A stretch of DNA of 64,000 nt, taken from the NCBI GenBank assembly GCA_964351625.1, contig CAYGOV010000006.1, positions 62,001 through 126,000 on the forward strand, read 5' to 3'. The DNA comes from Marinoscillum sp964351625 (GTDB taxonomy: Bacteria; Bacteroidota; Bacteroidia; Cytophagales; Cyclobacteriaceae). The number at the start of each line of letters is the position of its first letter. Position 1 is the first letter of the stretch. The position numbers were made by a program, and so were the translations under genes. Shown piece by piece: positions 18,943 to 28,718 of the stretch. Under the pieces are notes generated by a model. That model searched no databases. It was not told the DNA's origin and worked only from the letters and a program-made list of their open reading frames with translations.

Positions 18943-18994
18943 AATTTTTAATCTTACTAGGAGCCCCATTTTTTTCACGCTAAAGAAATTCTAA

Positions 18995-20335
18995 ATGGCT
19001 AAGACTGCTTCCAAAGAAAAGAAAATCTTCGTTCTAGATACTTCAGTTATTCTTTATGCTCATGATTCCATACTCAACTTTGCGGAGCATGATGTCGGTA
19101 TCCCAATTACTGTTTTAGAGGAATTGGACACCTTCAAAAAAGGCAATGATACTAAAAATTTCGAGGCAAGAGAATTCACTAGATTGCTAGACAAGTTAGC
19201 CGCTGGACTGATGCTGCAAAACTGGAATCCTCTCAATGGGAAGACCAAGGGGAAATTTAAAGTCCTTATGGATATGAATTCTTCTGTGGATGCGCACGAA
19301 GTTTTCGGTGAGAGAAAAAATGATCACAGCATCTTAAATGCTGCTTTGTCACTGAAGCAAAATGAGCCCAAACGCCAAGTAATCCTCGTCAGCAAGGACA
19401 TTAATCTACGTCTGAAAGCAAAGTCTCTAGACCTGCAAGCTGAAGATTACGAGACGGGTAAAATCAAAAACATGAGCACGCTTCATACAGGAAAGTATGA
19501 AATAGAAAATGTGTCCTCAGATAGTATTGATCATATCTTTAAACGTGGCTTTGTAGACAAGCAAGAAATACTCCAGAAAAAGAAAGGAATAGCTAACAGT
19601 TATTTCATACTCAAAAGCGATAAAAACTCGGTCCTCTCCTATCTCAATCCTGTAGAAAACACCATTGAGAAGGTAGATAAAATGTCAGTTTATGGCATCA
19701 AGCCACGAAATGCAGAGCAGAGTTTTGCGATTCACGCCATGCTCAACCCAAACATTAAGCTTGTCAGCATCAATGGAGTAGCTGGTACAGGTAAGACATT
19801 GTTGGCCTTGGCATCTGCACTGGAGCAGAGAAGAGCCTACAAGCAGATCTATTTGGCAAGACCTATCGTTCCGCTTAGCAACAAGGACATTGGCTATCTG
19901 CCGGGTGATATAAAATCCAAGCTCAATCCATACATGGAGCCGCTTTGGGACAACCTGAAGTTTATCCAAAATCAATTCAAGGAAAGCGACAAGGAGTTTA
20001 AAAACATCACCGAAATGGTGAATCAAGAGAAGCTCAATATCACACCTTTGGCATATATAAGAGGAAGAAGTTTGTCTAATATATTTTTCATAGTAGATGA
20101 GGCGCAGAACCTTACACCTCATGAAATAAAAACGATCATCACAAGGGCTGGAGAAAATACCAAGATCGTTTTCACTGGTGACATTTATCAAATAGACACA
20201 CCATATCTCGATTCTCAATCCAACGGACTGTCTTACCTCATAGATCGCATTCAGGGACATCCGATGTATGCACATATCACTTTGGAAAAAGGTGAAAGAT
20301 CCGATCTTGCTAACCTTGCTAACGAATTACTCTAA
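18995..20335 (+). CDS. PIN-PhoH family ATPase/RNase
   Basis: 446 residues. The N-terminal PIN nuclease-like domain covers about 10-145 (FVLDTSVILYAHDSI with the first acidic residue; further acidic residues in DHSILNAAL). The PhoH ATPase domain covers about 235-446, with Walker A GVAGTGKTLL near residue 256 and Walker B IFFIVDEAQNL near 367. PIN-PhoH (PhoH2) proteins are RNA helicase/ribonucleases in other bacteria. No antitoxin-like small gene precedes it. It is followed by the MOSC gene after 3 bp, so the two are likely cotranscribed. Confidence 0.92.
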   Translation: MAKTASKEKKIFVLDTSVILYAHDSILNFAEHDVGIPITVLEELDTFKKGNDTKNFEAREFTRLLDKLAAGLMLQNWNPLNGKTKGKFKVLMDMNSSVDAHEVFGERKNDHSILNAALSLKQNEPKRQVILVSKDINLRLKAKSLDLQAEDYETGKIKNMSTLHTGKYEIENVSSDSIDHIFKRGFVDKQEILQKKKGIANSYFILKSDKNSVLSYLNPVENTIEKVDKMSVYGIKPRNAEQSFAIHAMLNPNIKLVSINGVAGTGKTLLALASALEQRRAYKQIYLARPIVPLSNKDIGYLPGDIKSKLNPYMEPLWDNLKFIQNQFKESDKEFKNITEMVNQEKLNITPLAYIRGRSLSNIFFIVDEAQNLTPHEIKTIITRAGENTKIVFTGDIYQIDTPYLDSQSNGLSYLIDRIQGHPMYAHITLEKGERSDLANLANELL

Positions 20336-20338
20336 AAG

Positions 20339-20971
20339 ATGAAAGTAGTCTCAGTGAATATTGGTGAAAGACGAAAAATCCAATGGCGCTCAAAATCTGT
20401 AGAAACAGGCATCTTCAAATATCCCGTAGATAAAATTGCATTGGGAGTACATGATGTAGATACAGATCAGGTAGTGGATCGGAAATATCACGGCGGGGCA
20501 GACAAAGCATGCTATTTGTTTTCTGCTGATGTCTATGATTTCTGGAAAGCTATGTATCCTAAGCTTGATTGGGACTGGGGTATGTTTGGGGAGAACATTA
20601 CCGTGTCAGGTTTGGATGAGTCCAAAATGATGATCGGCGCACAATATCGGATCGGAGAAGCGGTAGTGGAGGTGAGTGAACCTAGGCAACCTTGTTTTAA
20701 ATTAGGAATAAGATTTGGCACCCAAAAAATTCTTAAAGAATATATAGCTCAAGAGCATTCAGGTGTCTATGTACGTGTATTGAAGCCCGGAATTGTAAAA
20801 TCAGAAGATGAGATGACCCTATTAAAAGAAGGTGAAAACCTCTCTGTTCAAGATGTTTTCAGGCTAATCTATAAAAAATCAAAGGATATGACACTTCTCG
20901 AAAATGCAAAGAATTCGGCAAAACTGGCAATCAGTTCGAAAATTGTATTTAGCCATTTAGCTACAATCTAA
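20339..20971 (+). CDS. MOSC-domain protein (YiiM-like)
   Basis: 210 residues. The MOSC beta-barrel spans about 1-165: YHGGADKACYLFSADVYDFW and MFGENITVSGLDE are characteristic, and the conserved Cys lies in EPRQPCFKLGIRFG (about residue 119). MOSC proteins bind molybdenum cofactor or related sulfur carriers; YiiM-type proteins take part in reduction of N-hydroxylated compounds. The C-terminal 50 residues are a helical extension. It sits 3 bp after the PhoH gene. Confidence 0.9.
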   Translation: MKVVSVNIGERRKIQWRSKSVETGIFKYPVDKIALGVHDVDTDQVVDRKYHGGADKACYLFSADVYDFWKAMYPKLDWDWGMFGENITVSGLDESKMMIGAQYRIGEAVVEVSEPRQPCFKLGIRFGTQKILKEYIAQEHSGVYVRVLKPGIVKSEDEMTLLKEGENLSVQDVFRLIYKKSKDMTLLENAKNSAKLAISSKIVFSHLATI

Positions 20972-21021
20972 ATCGCATATATTGTAGCGCAAAATTCACC
21001 GGCTTATAAAAGCCAAGCTCT

Positions 21022-22404
21022 ATGGAAAGACCAAGTGTTGAAGGTAGGTTAATCGTAGTTTTTAGGGACTTTATAAATGCACGTTTCAATTTGCATCAAG
21101 ATAAGGAACGTGAGAGTATTACTATTAGCGATATCAAAAAAGGCGTAGAATTCAAAGGTGCAAACCTCTGGATTCTCATCTTTGCAATACTCATTGCATC
21201 CATTGGCCTCAATGTCAACTCCACGGCCGTCATCATTGGTGCCATGCTTATATCACCCCTTATGGGACCGATTATCGGTATCGGTCTGGGTGCAGGCATC
21301 AATGATCTTGACCTTATTAAGAAAGCACTCAGAAACCTAGCAGTGGCAGTGGTTGCCAGTGTCGTCACATCGGCACTTTACTTTTTAGTCACACCACTTC
21401 ATGAAGCTCAGTCTGAGCTATTGGCACGAACTACTCCTACACTTTGGGATGTACTCATTGCCTTTTTTGGTGGATTGGCAGGAATTGTAGCAGGATCAAG
21501 AAAGGAAAAAACTAATGCTATCCCTGGTGTGGCTATTGCAACAGCACTTATGCCTCCTCTTTGTACAGCGGGATACGGATTGGCCAATGGCAATTGGTAC
21601 TATTTCATTGGGGCATTCTACCTCTTCTTCATCAACGGGGTTTTTATCAGTGTCGCGACCTTCCTAATTGTCCGTGCCCTCAATTATCCTAAGAAGCAAT
21701 TTGAGGATGCCGCTACTGAGAAACGAGTCAAATCCTATATTGCCGTTTTTGTGCTTATTACAGTCATTCCTAGCGTTTACCTAGCCTACAATGTTGTTAG
21801 AAGAACACTTTTCGAACAAAATGCCCGAAACTACATAGCAAGTGAATTTGTCTTCAGTCAGACCCAAGTGATCAGCCAAAATTATTCATTGAAAGATGAC
21901 GTGGGTGTTATCGATATCACGCTCTACGGCAAAATCATAAACGAAGAGCAAATCTCACAGCTTAGAGGCAAAATGCTGAATTACAAGCTTGAAAATGCTG
22001 AATTGAATATTCGTCAGGGTTATGAAGAAGACAAAACAGAGCAGGTAATGCTTGAATTTGAAAAAATGGGACAAACACTAAAAGGTGATATCCTCGAAAA
22101 TCTCTATAACAAAAGTGAAGAAACCATAAAATCAAAAGAAGAACGTATAGTCTTGTTGGAGAATGAATTAGTAAAGGTCCAAAAGAGAAACTACCCTATA
22201 AAGGATATATCAGAGGAGCTGAAAATCCAATATGAAAATCTAATTAACATCTCAATTGGCGACATGTCGAATCAAGCTTCCGATACTGTGACGTTCGCTA
22301 TCGCTCAATTCAAACCAAAATTAAAATCAAGTGAACAAGTGAAAATAGAGAAGTGGTTAAAAGTGCGCGTGAAAGCTGATTCCCTGGTATTGGTTATAAA
22401 ATAA
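21022..22404 (+). CDS. DUF389 integral membrane protein (TIGR00341-like)
   Basis: 460 residues. The membrane core at about 48-265 contains six to seven helices with the family signature NSTAVIIGAMLISPLMGPII and VAIATALMPPLCTAGYG. The C-terminal 190 residues are soluble: a beta-rich segment, then a long charged coiled coil (about 335-390, with repeated Glu/Lys heptads), then a small beta domain. DUF389 proteins are unassigned, with suggestions of transport. A strong terminator follows immediately after the stop. Confidence 0.88.
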   Translation: MERPSVEGRLIVVFRDFINARFNLHQDKERESITISDIKKGVEFKGANLWILIFAILIASIGLNVNSTAVIIGAMLISPLMGPIIGIGLGAGINDLDLIKKALRNLAVAVVASVVTSALYFLVTPLHEAQSELLARTTPTLWDVLIAFFGGLAGIVAGSRKEKTNAIPGVAIATALMPPLCTAGYGLANGNWYYFIGAFYLFFINGVFISVATFLIVRALNYPKKQFEDAATEKRVKSYIAVFVLITVIPSVYLAYNVVRRTLFEQNARNYIASEFVFSQTQVISQNYSLKDDVGVIDITLYGKIINEEQISQLRGKMLNYKLENAELNIRQGYEEDKTEQVMLEFEKMGQTLKGDILENLYNKSEETIKSKEERIVLLENELVKVQKRNYPIKDISEELKIQYENLINISIGDMSNQASDTVTFAIAQFKPKLKSSEQVKIEKWLKVRVKADSLVLVIK

Positions 22405-22405
22405 A

Positions 22406-22431
22406 AAGCCCCTTTCGGGGCTTGAATTTTT
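22406..22431. terminator. Bidirectional rho-independent terminator
   Basis: A 7-bp stem AAGCCCC/GGGGCTT with loop TTTC at 22406-22423. An A-run lies on the left side and a T-rich tract (gaattttttag) on the right, so it can terminate the DUF389 transcript rightward and the small 63-residue gene leftward. Confidence 0.85.
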
Positions 22432-22622
22432 TAGGCCAAGGTCTTTGGAAAACACTTGTCCAAGATCGCTTCATAGATCTGGCCATATTCGGCATAACAC
22501 CATTTTCTTAATGCCACCAGTTCTGCCTTCACTAACGCTTTGATAGCCTTTCTAAGCTCTTTCTCAAAAAGCCACTTATCGAAGCTTACTTTAGATAGGA
22601 TAGTTTTAAAGTAGTCTAACAT
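22431..22622 (-). CDS. 63-residue conserved small protein
   Basis: A helical, basic/acidic protein (FDKWLFEKELRKAIKAL ... LRKWCYAEYGQIYEAILDKC) with two Cys residues and no signal peptide or membrane segment. The pattern resembles small orphan proteins I recall from Cytophagales genomes; no function is known. It has its own terminator at the 3' end and about 115 bp of AT-rich upstream sequence for a promoter. Confidence 0.6.
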   Translation of the reverse strand: MLDYFKTILSKVSFDKWLFEKELRKAIKALVKAELVALRKWCYAEYGQIYEAILDKCFPKTLA

Positions 22623-22762
22623 TGCAAAAAATTGTTAAAGGTTTAACTAAGAATGCTAAGTTGACGTTTTCATTTGAAAAAGTCGTAAACTAAAAGTTAA
22701 ACAATTAATAGCTTTGAACCTTCGATCATCACTAAAAATTGCAATCGTTTTCATATAAACTT

Positions 22763-24208
22763 ATGGTAAATACGAGAGAACTCTGGTTGAGTTGTATGTT
22801 GATAATATTTTTTTCGTTTCCTGCCTTCACACAGGAAAAATCGATAGAAATTGGTTCGACCAACATCGCAGTAAACCAGTACTTCACTGTGACCCTAAAA
22901 GTAGAAAATGAGCGTCTGAAAGAATACTCCCCATTTCCTGACCTTGAGGGATTTGTAAAGCGAGGCACCTCATCTTCTAGCTCGACGAGCTTTGTCAATG
23001 GAAGGATGACATCCTCGCAAAGCATCATTCAGAGCTATCAGCCAACTCGCGAAGGAAAGTTTAGGATTGAAGGATTTGCCATGATGATTAACGGTGAGAA
23101 AGTATCACTAGCCCCTTTTGAAGTAAATGTAGGTCCGGCTGCACAGCAACAGAGGAGACAATCTACCGATCCTTTCGATGCGCTTGATCCTTTCCGAAGT
23201 AGGAATCAACAGCCAACGGAATTTATAGATGTGGATGCTGAAGCATTTCTAGCACTTACCACAGACAAAAAAGAGGTTTATGTTGGTGAAGGATTTACCA
23301 CTACTATCGCATTCTATGTGGCAGAGTCCAACAGAGCCGATATGCGCTTTTTTGATCTGGGGAAACAAATCGCTGATATTGTAAAAGAAATTAAGCCAGC
23401 TACATGTTGGGAAGAAAATTTCAATATAGATAACATCAATGGTGAGCCAGTAAAGCTCAATGGCAAAGGATATACTTTATATAAGGTCTATCAGGCCACC
23501 TATTACCCGCTTAATATTCAAGATATAAAGTTTCCCTCAGTGGGTCTTAAGCTCATCAAATACCAAGTAGCTAAGAACCCTTCTTTTTTCGGCCGCAACC
23601 GTAAAGAGGATTTTGAGACTTTCTATTCAAAACCTAAGGAAATCAAAGTGCTTGACCTACCTCCTCACCCGCTCAAAGATCAAGTGGCTGTTGGGAGTTA
23701 TCGCCTTGCGGAAAAAATAAGTACGCTCGATGTGAAGACTGGAGAAAGCTTCAGCTACGCTTTTAACATATTAGGAGAAGGAAATATTAGTTCGATTGAG
23801 GCTCCTAAACTAGCAGAAAACGAGGTTTTTGACTTTTACGCCCCGAATGTCAAACAGGACATCAGTAGAGCAGCCGGAGTAGTGCGTGGCACAAAAAGCT
23901 TCAGCTATTACGCCATCCCGAATGAGCCAGGTCAGTACCAGCTTGGGGACTATTTCAATTGGGTCTTTTTCAATCCAGACAAAAAACAATACGATACGCT
24001 TCGTTCAAAGCAAATAATCAACGTTTCGGGGGACAGTCGTAAAAACGAATACATCATGTCTAGTGACATGGGATCGTACTATGACGGTATCGAATTCAAA
24101 GAAAATACTCTACGTGACTTGGACGGGAGTTCTTGGATGCGAATCTTTGCCAACTTATTCATTGTGGCGATGTTCGCCCTTACAGTCTTCATCTTCGTTC
24201 GAAAATAA
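22763..24208 (+). CDS. BatD-family membrane-anchored protein
   Basis: 481 residues from the ATG at 22763; an upstream TTG at 22739 would add 8 residues. A signal peptide (FFSFPAFTQ) is followed by repeated beta-sandwich domains. The segment IEIGSTNIAVNQYFTVTLKV starts the BatD family domain and FSYYAIPNEPGQYQLGDYFN is its late signature. One membrane helix near the C-terminus (about 458-480) anchors it. BatD normally works with BatA/B/C/E and a MoxR ATPase (aerotolerance operon); none of those is adjacent, so this is an orphan BatD. aroC starts 4 bp after the stop. Confidence 0.88.
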   Translation: MVNTRELWLSCMLIIFFSFPAFTQEKSIEIGSTNIAVNQYFTVTLKVENERLKEYSPFPDLEGFVKRGTSSSSSTSFVNGRMTSSQSIIQSYQPTREGKFRIEGFAMMINGEKVSLAPFEVNVGPAAQQQRRQSTDPFDALDPFRSRNQQPTEFIDVDAEAFLALTTDKKEVYVGEGFTTTIAFYVAESNRADMRFFDLGKQIADIVKEIKPATCWEENFNIDNINGEPVKLNGKGYTLYKVYQATYYPLNIQDIKFPSVGLKLIKYQVAKNPSFFGRNRKEDFETFYSKPKEIKVLDLPPHPLKDQVAVGSYRLAEKISTLDVKTGESFSYAFNILGEGNISSIEAPKLAENEVFDFYAPNVKQDISRAAGVVRGTKSFSYYAIPNEPGQYQLGDYFNWVFFNPDKKQYDTLRSKQIINVSGDSRKNEYIMSSDMGSYYDGIEFKENTLRDLDGSSWMRIFANLFIVAMFALTVFIFVRK

Positions 24209-24212
24209 GCAC

Positions 24213-25289
24213 ATGGGAAATAGTTTTGGGAAGGTCTTTAGTATCACCACTTTCGGTGAATCTCATGGCGTGGCTATCGGCGTAACTATAGACGGATGCC
24301 CTGCAGGCATCCCGATAGATATGGATTTCATCCAATCGGAGTTGGCACGAAGAAAACCTGGGCAATCCCGAATTACCACTCAGCGAAAAGAAGAAGATGA
24401 AGTAGAGATCCTTTCTGGAGTATTTGAAGGGGTAAGCACTGGTACCCCCATTGGGCTTTTGATTAGGAATAAAGACCAAAAAAGTCACGACTATAGCCAT
24501 ATAGCCGAGAAGTACAGACCATCACATGCTGACTTTACCTATCAGGAAAAATATGGGGTACGCGACTATCGCGGTGGTGGGCGTAGCTCTGCCCGTGAGA
24601 CAGCTGCAAGAGTAGCTGCAGGTGCTGTGGCAAAACTCATGCTCAAGGAGTTTGGTATCACTTCACAAGCCTATGTCTCTCAAGTAGGTAATCTCAAGCT
24701 GGAGAAAACACACGAAGAAGTCGATCTCAATCTGACAGAAACCAATGATGTCAGATGCCCAGATCCTGAAATGGCCCAACAAATGTTTGACTATATAGAT
24801 GACATCCGTAAGTCTCGTGATACTGTTGGTGGGGTGGTCACAGGGGTGATCAAAGGTGTGCCAGTAGGTCTTGGTGAGCCGGTTTTTGATAAACTTCATG
24901 CAGAGCTTGGCAAAGCGATGCTTTCAATCAATGCCGTGAAGGGTTTTGAATATGGAAGTGGCTTTGAGGGTATCAAGATGAAAGGCTCTGAGCACAACGA
25001 CGAATTCTACACAGAAAATGGTGTGGTGAAAACAAAAACCAACCACTCAGGTGGTATCCAAGGCGGTATCAGTAATGGGCAAGATATCTACTTCAATGTA
25101 GCTTTCAAGCCAGTAGCTACCATCATGCAAGATCAAGCAAGTATCGATATTCATGGTAATGAGGCCACTGTTTCTGGCAAAGGTCGCCATGACCCTTGTG
25201 TCGTTCCAAGAGCAGTGCCTATTGTAGATGCTATGGCAGCTTTAGTGATTGCAGACTTCCTTTTGATCGCTAGGACAAACAAATTGTAA
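24213..25289 (+). CDS. aroC: Chorismate synthase
   Basis: 358 residues. It converts 5-enolpyruvylshikimate 3-phosphate to chorismate with reduced FMN, the last shikimate-pathway step. Start ATG at 24213 gives the family N-terminus MGNSFGKVFSITTFGESHG; the longer upstream frame only overlaps BatD. Family signatures are present: FGESHG, YRGGGRSSARETAARVAAGA and KGRHDPCVVPRAVPI near the C-terminus. Only 4 bp separate it from the BatD stop, so it is probably cotranscribed with that unrelated gene. Confidence 0.97.
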   Translation: MGNSFGKVFSITTFGESHGVAIGVTIDGCPAGIPIDMDFIQSELARRKPGQSRITTQRKEEDEVEILSGVFEGVSTGTPIGLLIRNKDQKSHDYSHIAEKYRPSHADFTYQEKYGVRDYRGGGRSSARETAARVAAGAVAKLMLKEFGITSQAYVSQVGNLKLEKTHEEVDLNLTETNDVRCPDPEMAQQMFDYIDDIRKSRDTVGGVVTGVIKGVPVGLGEPVFDKLHAELGKAMLSINAVKGFEYGSGFEGIKMKGSEHNDEFYTENGVVKTKTNHSGGIQGGISNGQDIYFNVAFKPVATIMQDQASIDIHGNEATVSGKGRHDPCVVPRAVPIVDAMAALVIADFLLIARTNKL

Positions 25290-25414
25290 GACTATTTACA
25301 GCGTGCTATAGTCCAATTATGAGGTTGGAATTTAGAAGTCCGTTTTTTAATTAAATTCGCTTTGGGACAATCCCAATACTGCCAAGACTATCAGCAATCA
25401 GAAGCGAATAATTT

Positions 25415-26830
25415 ATGAAAAACCTCCCCCTCCACGTCAAGATTATCATAGGTCTTATTCTTGGTATTATTTGGGCGTTTATCTCCAGTGCCTTTGGTTG
25501 GAATCAGTTTACAATCAACTGGATTGATCCATTCGGTCAGATTTTCATACGCTTGCTGAAATTCATTGCAGTGCCTTTGGTGATGTTTTCGATCATTTCA
25601 GGAGTTTCAGGACTTACAGATACTTCCAGTTTAGGAAGAATGGGAATTAAGACACTTGCCATGTATCTGGTCTCTACAGTCACGGCTATTACCATTGGTT
25701 TACTCATTGTGAATTTCGTAGATCCGGGTAGCCATATTGATGAAGCCCAGCGAATAAAGAACAGAATCTCCTATGAGCTGTGGGTAGAAAACACACCTAA
25801 TGTAGAGATAAAAGACGGTAAAAATCTACTGGCCGATGAGCAATACAAAGAACTGGCCCAGCAAATGATGATGACTGGTGAGTATAACAATCAGGAGGGG
25901 AATGTGCAGGAAAAAGTCGCACAGGCTCAAAAGCAAAAAGAAACACCTCCACTTCAGTTTGTGATAGATATGGTACCTGAAAACATTATCCTTTCTATTT
26001 CGGACAACAAGCTCATGCTCCAAGTCATCTTCTTTGCGATCTTCTTTGGTATCACGCTAGCGGTAGTGCCCTCAGCGCAAGGCGCTCCAGTCAAAAACTT
26101 TATAGATGCTATCAACGAGGTATTTCTCCGAATGGTGGACACTATCATGAAAGGAGCGCCATTTTTTGTGTTTGCATTATTAGCCGGAGTAGTTGCCAAG
26201 ATGGCCAATAGTCCGTCAGAGGTTTTTGAAATATTTAAGAGCCTTGGTTCCTATACGATCACCGTATTGGTAGGATTGAGCATCATGTTATTCGTCTTTT
26301 ATCCAGTAGTAGCAAGGACTTTTATCAAGAAACTGACTTACAAGAAGTTTTTCAGGATCATGAGTCCAGCTCAATTTCTTGCATTCTCCACCAGCTCAAG
26401 TGCAGCCACTCTACCCGTGACTATGGAATGTGTAGAAGAGGGTATGGGCGTATCTAAAAAGGTGTCAAGCTTTGTTCTCCCAATTGGAGCCACAGTCAAT
26501 ATGGATGGTACGAGCCTCTATTTAGCCGTTGCATCTGTCTTTTTAGCGCAGCTGCACTTTGTGGAACTTACGCTTTCTCAGCAATTGGTGATTGTCCTTA
26601 CGGCAACCATGGGCTCTATAGGTACAGCAGCTGTTCCGGGGGCTAGTTTAGTGATGCTAATCATCATTTTACAGACAGTCGGTTTGAATCCGGCGTGGGT
26701 AGCTATTATCTTTCCAGTAGATAGGATATTGGACATGACTAGAACTGTTGCGAATATCACCGGTGATGCAACTGTTGCTACATTGATAGCAAGTAGTGAA
26801 GGAGAGTTGGATTTGAAGGAAGATGAATAA
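25415..26830 (+). CDS. Dicarboxylate/amino acid:cation symporter (DAACS)
   Basis: 471 residues. A sodium- or proton-coupled carrier for glutamate, aspartate or C4-dicarboxylates. Visible signatures are the serine-rich re-entrant loop FSTSSSAATLPVTMECVEE (about 328-346), NMDGTSLYLAVASVFLAQ (about 367-385) and AAVPGASLVMLIIILQ. An inserted hydrophilic region of about 80 residues (about 108-185, Gln/Glu-rich) follows the third helix; it is longer than in E. coli GltP. Monocistronic. Confidence 0.94.
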   Translation: MKNLPLHVKIIIGLILGIIWAFISSAFGWNQFTINWIDPFGQIFIRLLKFIAVPLVMFSIISGVSGLTDTSSLGRMGIKTLAMYLVSTVTAITIGLLIVNFVDPGSHIDEAQRIKNRISYELWVENTPNVEIKDGKNLLADEQYKELAQQMMMTGEYNNQEGNVQEKVAQAQKQKETPPLQFVIDMVPENIILSISDNKLMLQVIFFAIFFGITLAVVPSAQGAPVKNFIDAINEVFLRMVDTIMKGAPFFVFALLAGVVAKMANSPSEVFEIFKSLGSYTITVLVGLSIMLFVFYPVVARTFIKKLTYKKFFRIMSPAQFLAFSTSSSAATLPVTMECVEEGMGVSKKVSSFVLPIGATVNMDGTSLYLAVASVFLAQLHFVELTLSQQLVIVLTATMGSIGTAAVPGASLVMLIIILQTVGLNPAWVAIIFPVDRILDMTRTVANITGDATVATLIASSEGELDLKEDE

Positions 26831-26911
26831 AATCTCTTCATTTGATGAACTGTTCATCCATTTTCAAATTCTGAAATAGAGTATTTTGCACCTTATTAAA
26901 TACTTCATTTG

Positions 26912-27811
26912 TCACTTAAAAATTGACTTACCCAGCTTGATGCCAACCCAAGGAACTACGGTTGCTTCAACATAAAAAGCAGAAACTTCCAAAGACAATG
27001 TAAATCCCTTTGGGTATATAAACTGTACGCCAATTGGGACATATGCAATTACATTAGGAATGGTATAATTAAACATATAGCCAACATCTAGCCCTGTGTA
27101 AAGATGCGCGCGCCTTTTTCTGGGTATTTGCATGAAGTGATAATATACCCCTGTAGATAAGGTAGTAGGAAAACTTCCCACTGCCACATGAAAGTCTAGG
27201 TTGTTTCTAAACCAAGCATATTGAAATCCTGGAGCTATAGATGTGGAGCCCAATGTGATGGACCAACTTCTGCTAGTTTTTGAATAATCTTCAGCCCTCA
27301 CCGGTTTTGATTTACTGGCTGATCTCAAAGTATAGCGAATACCCAAGCTACCGGTAGCATGAAAGAAACTCGTAGCACTCAAATATGGATTGTACTCTAT
27401 TTGGAACCCAAACCTATCGTCCGCGAAAGGATAAATTACAGTACCGATTGGTAAGATAACTTCGGCTGTCTCTGTTGAGAGGTCATACTGTGCGCCTAGA
27501 CCTGCATAAACCTTAAATGTGCTTTCCTGAAAAATGTTAAATGTAGAGGTGAACCCTATATCAGGACTAACAACCGTTTCTCCGAAAGGGAGTGCCTCTA
27601 ACCTTTCCATATCAACGAAAAGTCTTGATTCTATTTGGTACCAGCCTTTCTGATAACCGACTGAGAGATATGATGTACGCGAATGACTAAAGCCTACTTC
27701 CAGTCTATTAAAAGTTTTATTTTCATTCTGCGCTGTAGCAGAAAAGCAGCTGAGACTGATCCACACTACTAAAATCTTGTTGAAATTATCAAATAAAGAG
27801 GTACTCATCAT
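26912..27811 (-). CDS. Secreted protein, probable outer-membrane beta-barrel
   Basis: 299 residues from the Met at 27811 (an upstream Met at 27841 would add 10). The signal peptide ends SCFSATAQ. The rest is alternating hydrophobic/polar strands with aromatic girdle residues (FRLEVGFSHSRTSYLSVGYQ is approximated by residues after 40) and glycine-rich turns, the look of an 8- to 12-stranded outer-membrane barrel. No named family is recognised. It ends with a Lys-Ser-Ile-Phe-Lys tail. Isolated gene. Confidence 0.6.
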   Translation of the reverse strand: MMSTSLFDNFNKILVVWISLSCFSATAQNENKTFNRLEVGFSHSRTSYLSVGYQKGWYQIESRLFVDMERLEALPFGETVVSPDIGFTSTFNIFQESTFKVYAGLGAQYDLSTETAEVILPIGTVIYPFADDRFGFQIEYNPYLSATSFFHATGSLGIRYTLRSASKSKPVRAEDYSKTSRSWSITLGSTSIAPGFQYAWFRNNLDFHVAVGSFPTTLSTGVYYHFMQIPRKRRAHLYTGLDVGYMFNYTIPNVIAYVPIGVQFIYPKGFTLSLEVSAFYVEATVVPWVGIKLGKSIFK

Positions 27812-27985
27812 ATAAATTAAAACTAAAGATAATATTAACATTTAGCCAATTTGATCTCTCTATTAATCATGGTTATGAAAACCAAATGAAATGCTTTAGC
27901 CTTTATTCCTTCCAATTAATTCAGGTTATTCTGAACTATTCGACCATTTTTGCATTTACAGTAATACAAATTACCAAACACGACC

Positions 27986-28570
27986 ATGGAAGCAGCTGAA
28001 AAACACGCAATCACTATCTATACTGAAGCAAACCCAAATCCAAATTCACTTAAGTTTGTGGTGAATTTTCTCCTTTTACCGGATGGTGTGAGCAGAGATT
28101 ATCCAGATAAAGAAAGTGCTGCCGAAGCTCCTCTTGCTGCTGAATTATTTGACTTCACGTATGTAAAGCGTGTCTTCTACATGAGCAACTTCGTGACAGT
28201 GACCAAAGATGAGGCTACAGAATGGCATGAAGTAAAAGGAACGATCCAGCACCACATCAAAAGCTTCCTTGAAGCAGGTAAGCAAATTCTTACAGAAAAA
28301 GAAGTAGAAGAAGATCACAAAGTGTTGGATACAGACACAGACATTGAAGCTCGTATTAAAGGTATTTTGGATGAATATATCCGACCTGCCGTAGAAATGG
28401 ATGGCGGAGCTATTTCCTTTAGCTCTTTCACAGATGGTAAGGTAAAAGTCCTTCTTCAAGGGTCATGTAGCGGTTGTCCGTCTTCTACTGTCACGCTAAA
28501 AGCTGGTATTGAAAACTTGCTAAAGCGTATGATTCCTGAGGTAACGGAAGTAGAAGCTGAGGGGGTTTAA
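27986..28570 (+). CDS. Nfu/NifU-type Fe-S cluster carrier protein
   Basis: 194 residues. The N-terminal Nfu_N domain (about 8-95: TEANPNPNSLKFVVN is diagnostic) is joined by an acidic linker to a NifU C-terminal domain (about 118-192), with the cluster-binding CxxC at Cys161 and Cys164 (GSCSGCPSS) and MDGGAISF. It transfers 4Fe-4S clusters to apo-proteins. No other suf/isc genes are in the window. A single gene with about 145 bp upstream and no obvious promoter match. Confidence 0.94.
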   Translation: MEAAEKHAITIYTEANPNPNSLKFVVNFLLLPDGVSRDYPDKESAAEAPLAAELFDFTYVKRVFYMSNFVTVTKDEATEWHEVKGTIQHHIKSFLEAGKQILTEKEVEEDHKVLDTDTDIEARIKGILDEYIRPAVEMDGGAISFSSFTDGKVKVLLQGSCSGCPSSTVTLKAGIENLLKRMIPEVTEVEAEGV

Positions 28571-28718
28571 CATTTCAGGTTTTAGTAAAAGATTCACATT
28601 GCGCTCAATCTAAGGATATCGATTTGACTGCTTTATAAAGTGGAAAATGAAAAATTTTTCAACCATTTCTTTATCATCGAATGATTACCTCAAGAACTCT
28701 ACCATCTAGCCAAACCTG

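Noticed and set aside
19685..20275. 196-residue leftward frame
   Set aside because: Antisense to the well-supported PhoH ATPase domain, with no recognisable protein pattern.
24063..24212. 50-residue N-terminal extension of chorismate synthase
   Set aside because: It lies inside the BatD gene in another frame and the family starts at MGNSFGK; start set at 24213.
26843..26860. Inverted repeat GATGAACTGTTCATC after the DAACS gene
   Set aside because: A short stem with a 3-nt loop and only a weak T-tract; not strong enough to call a terminator.
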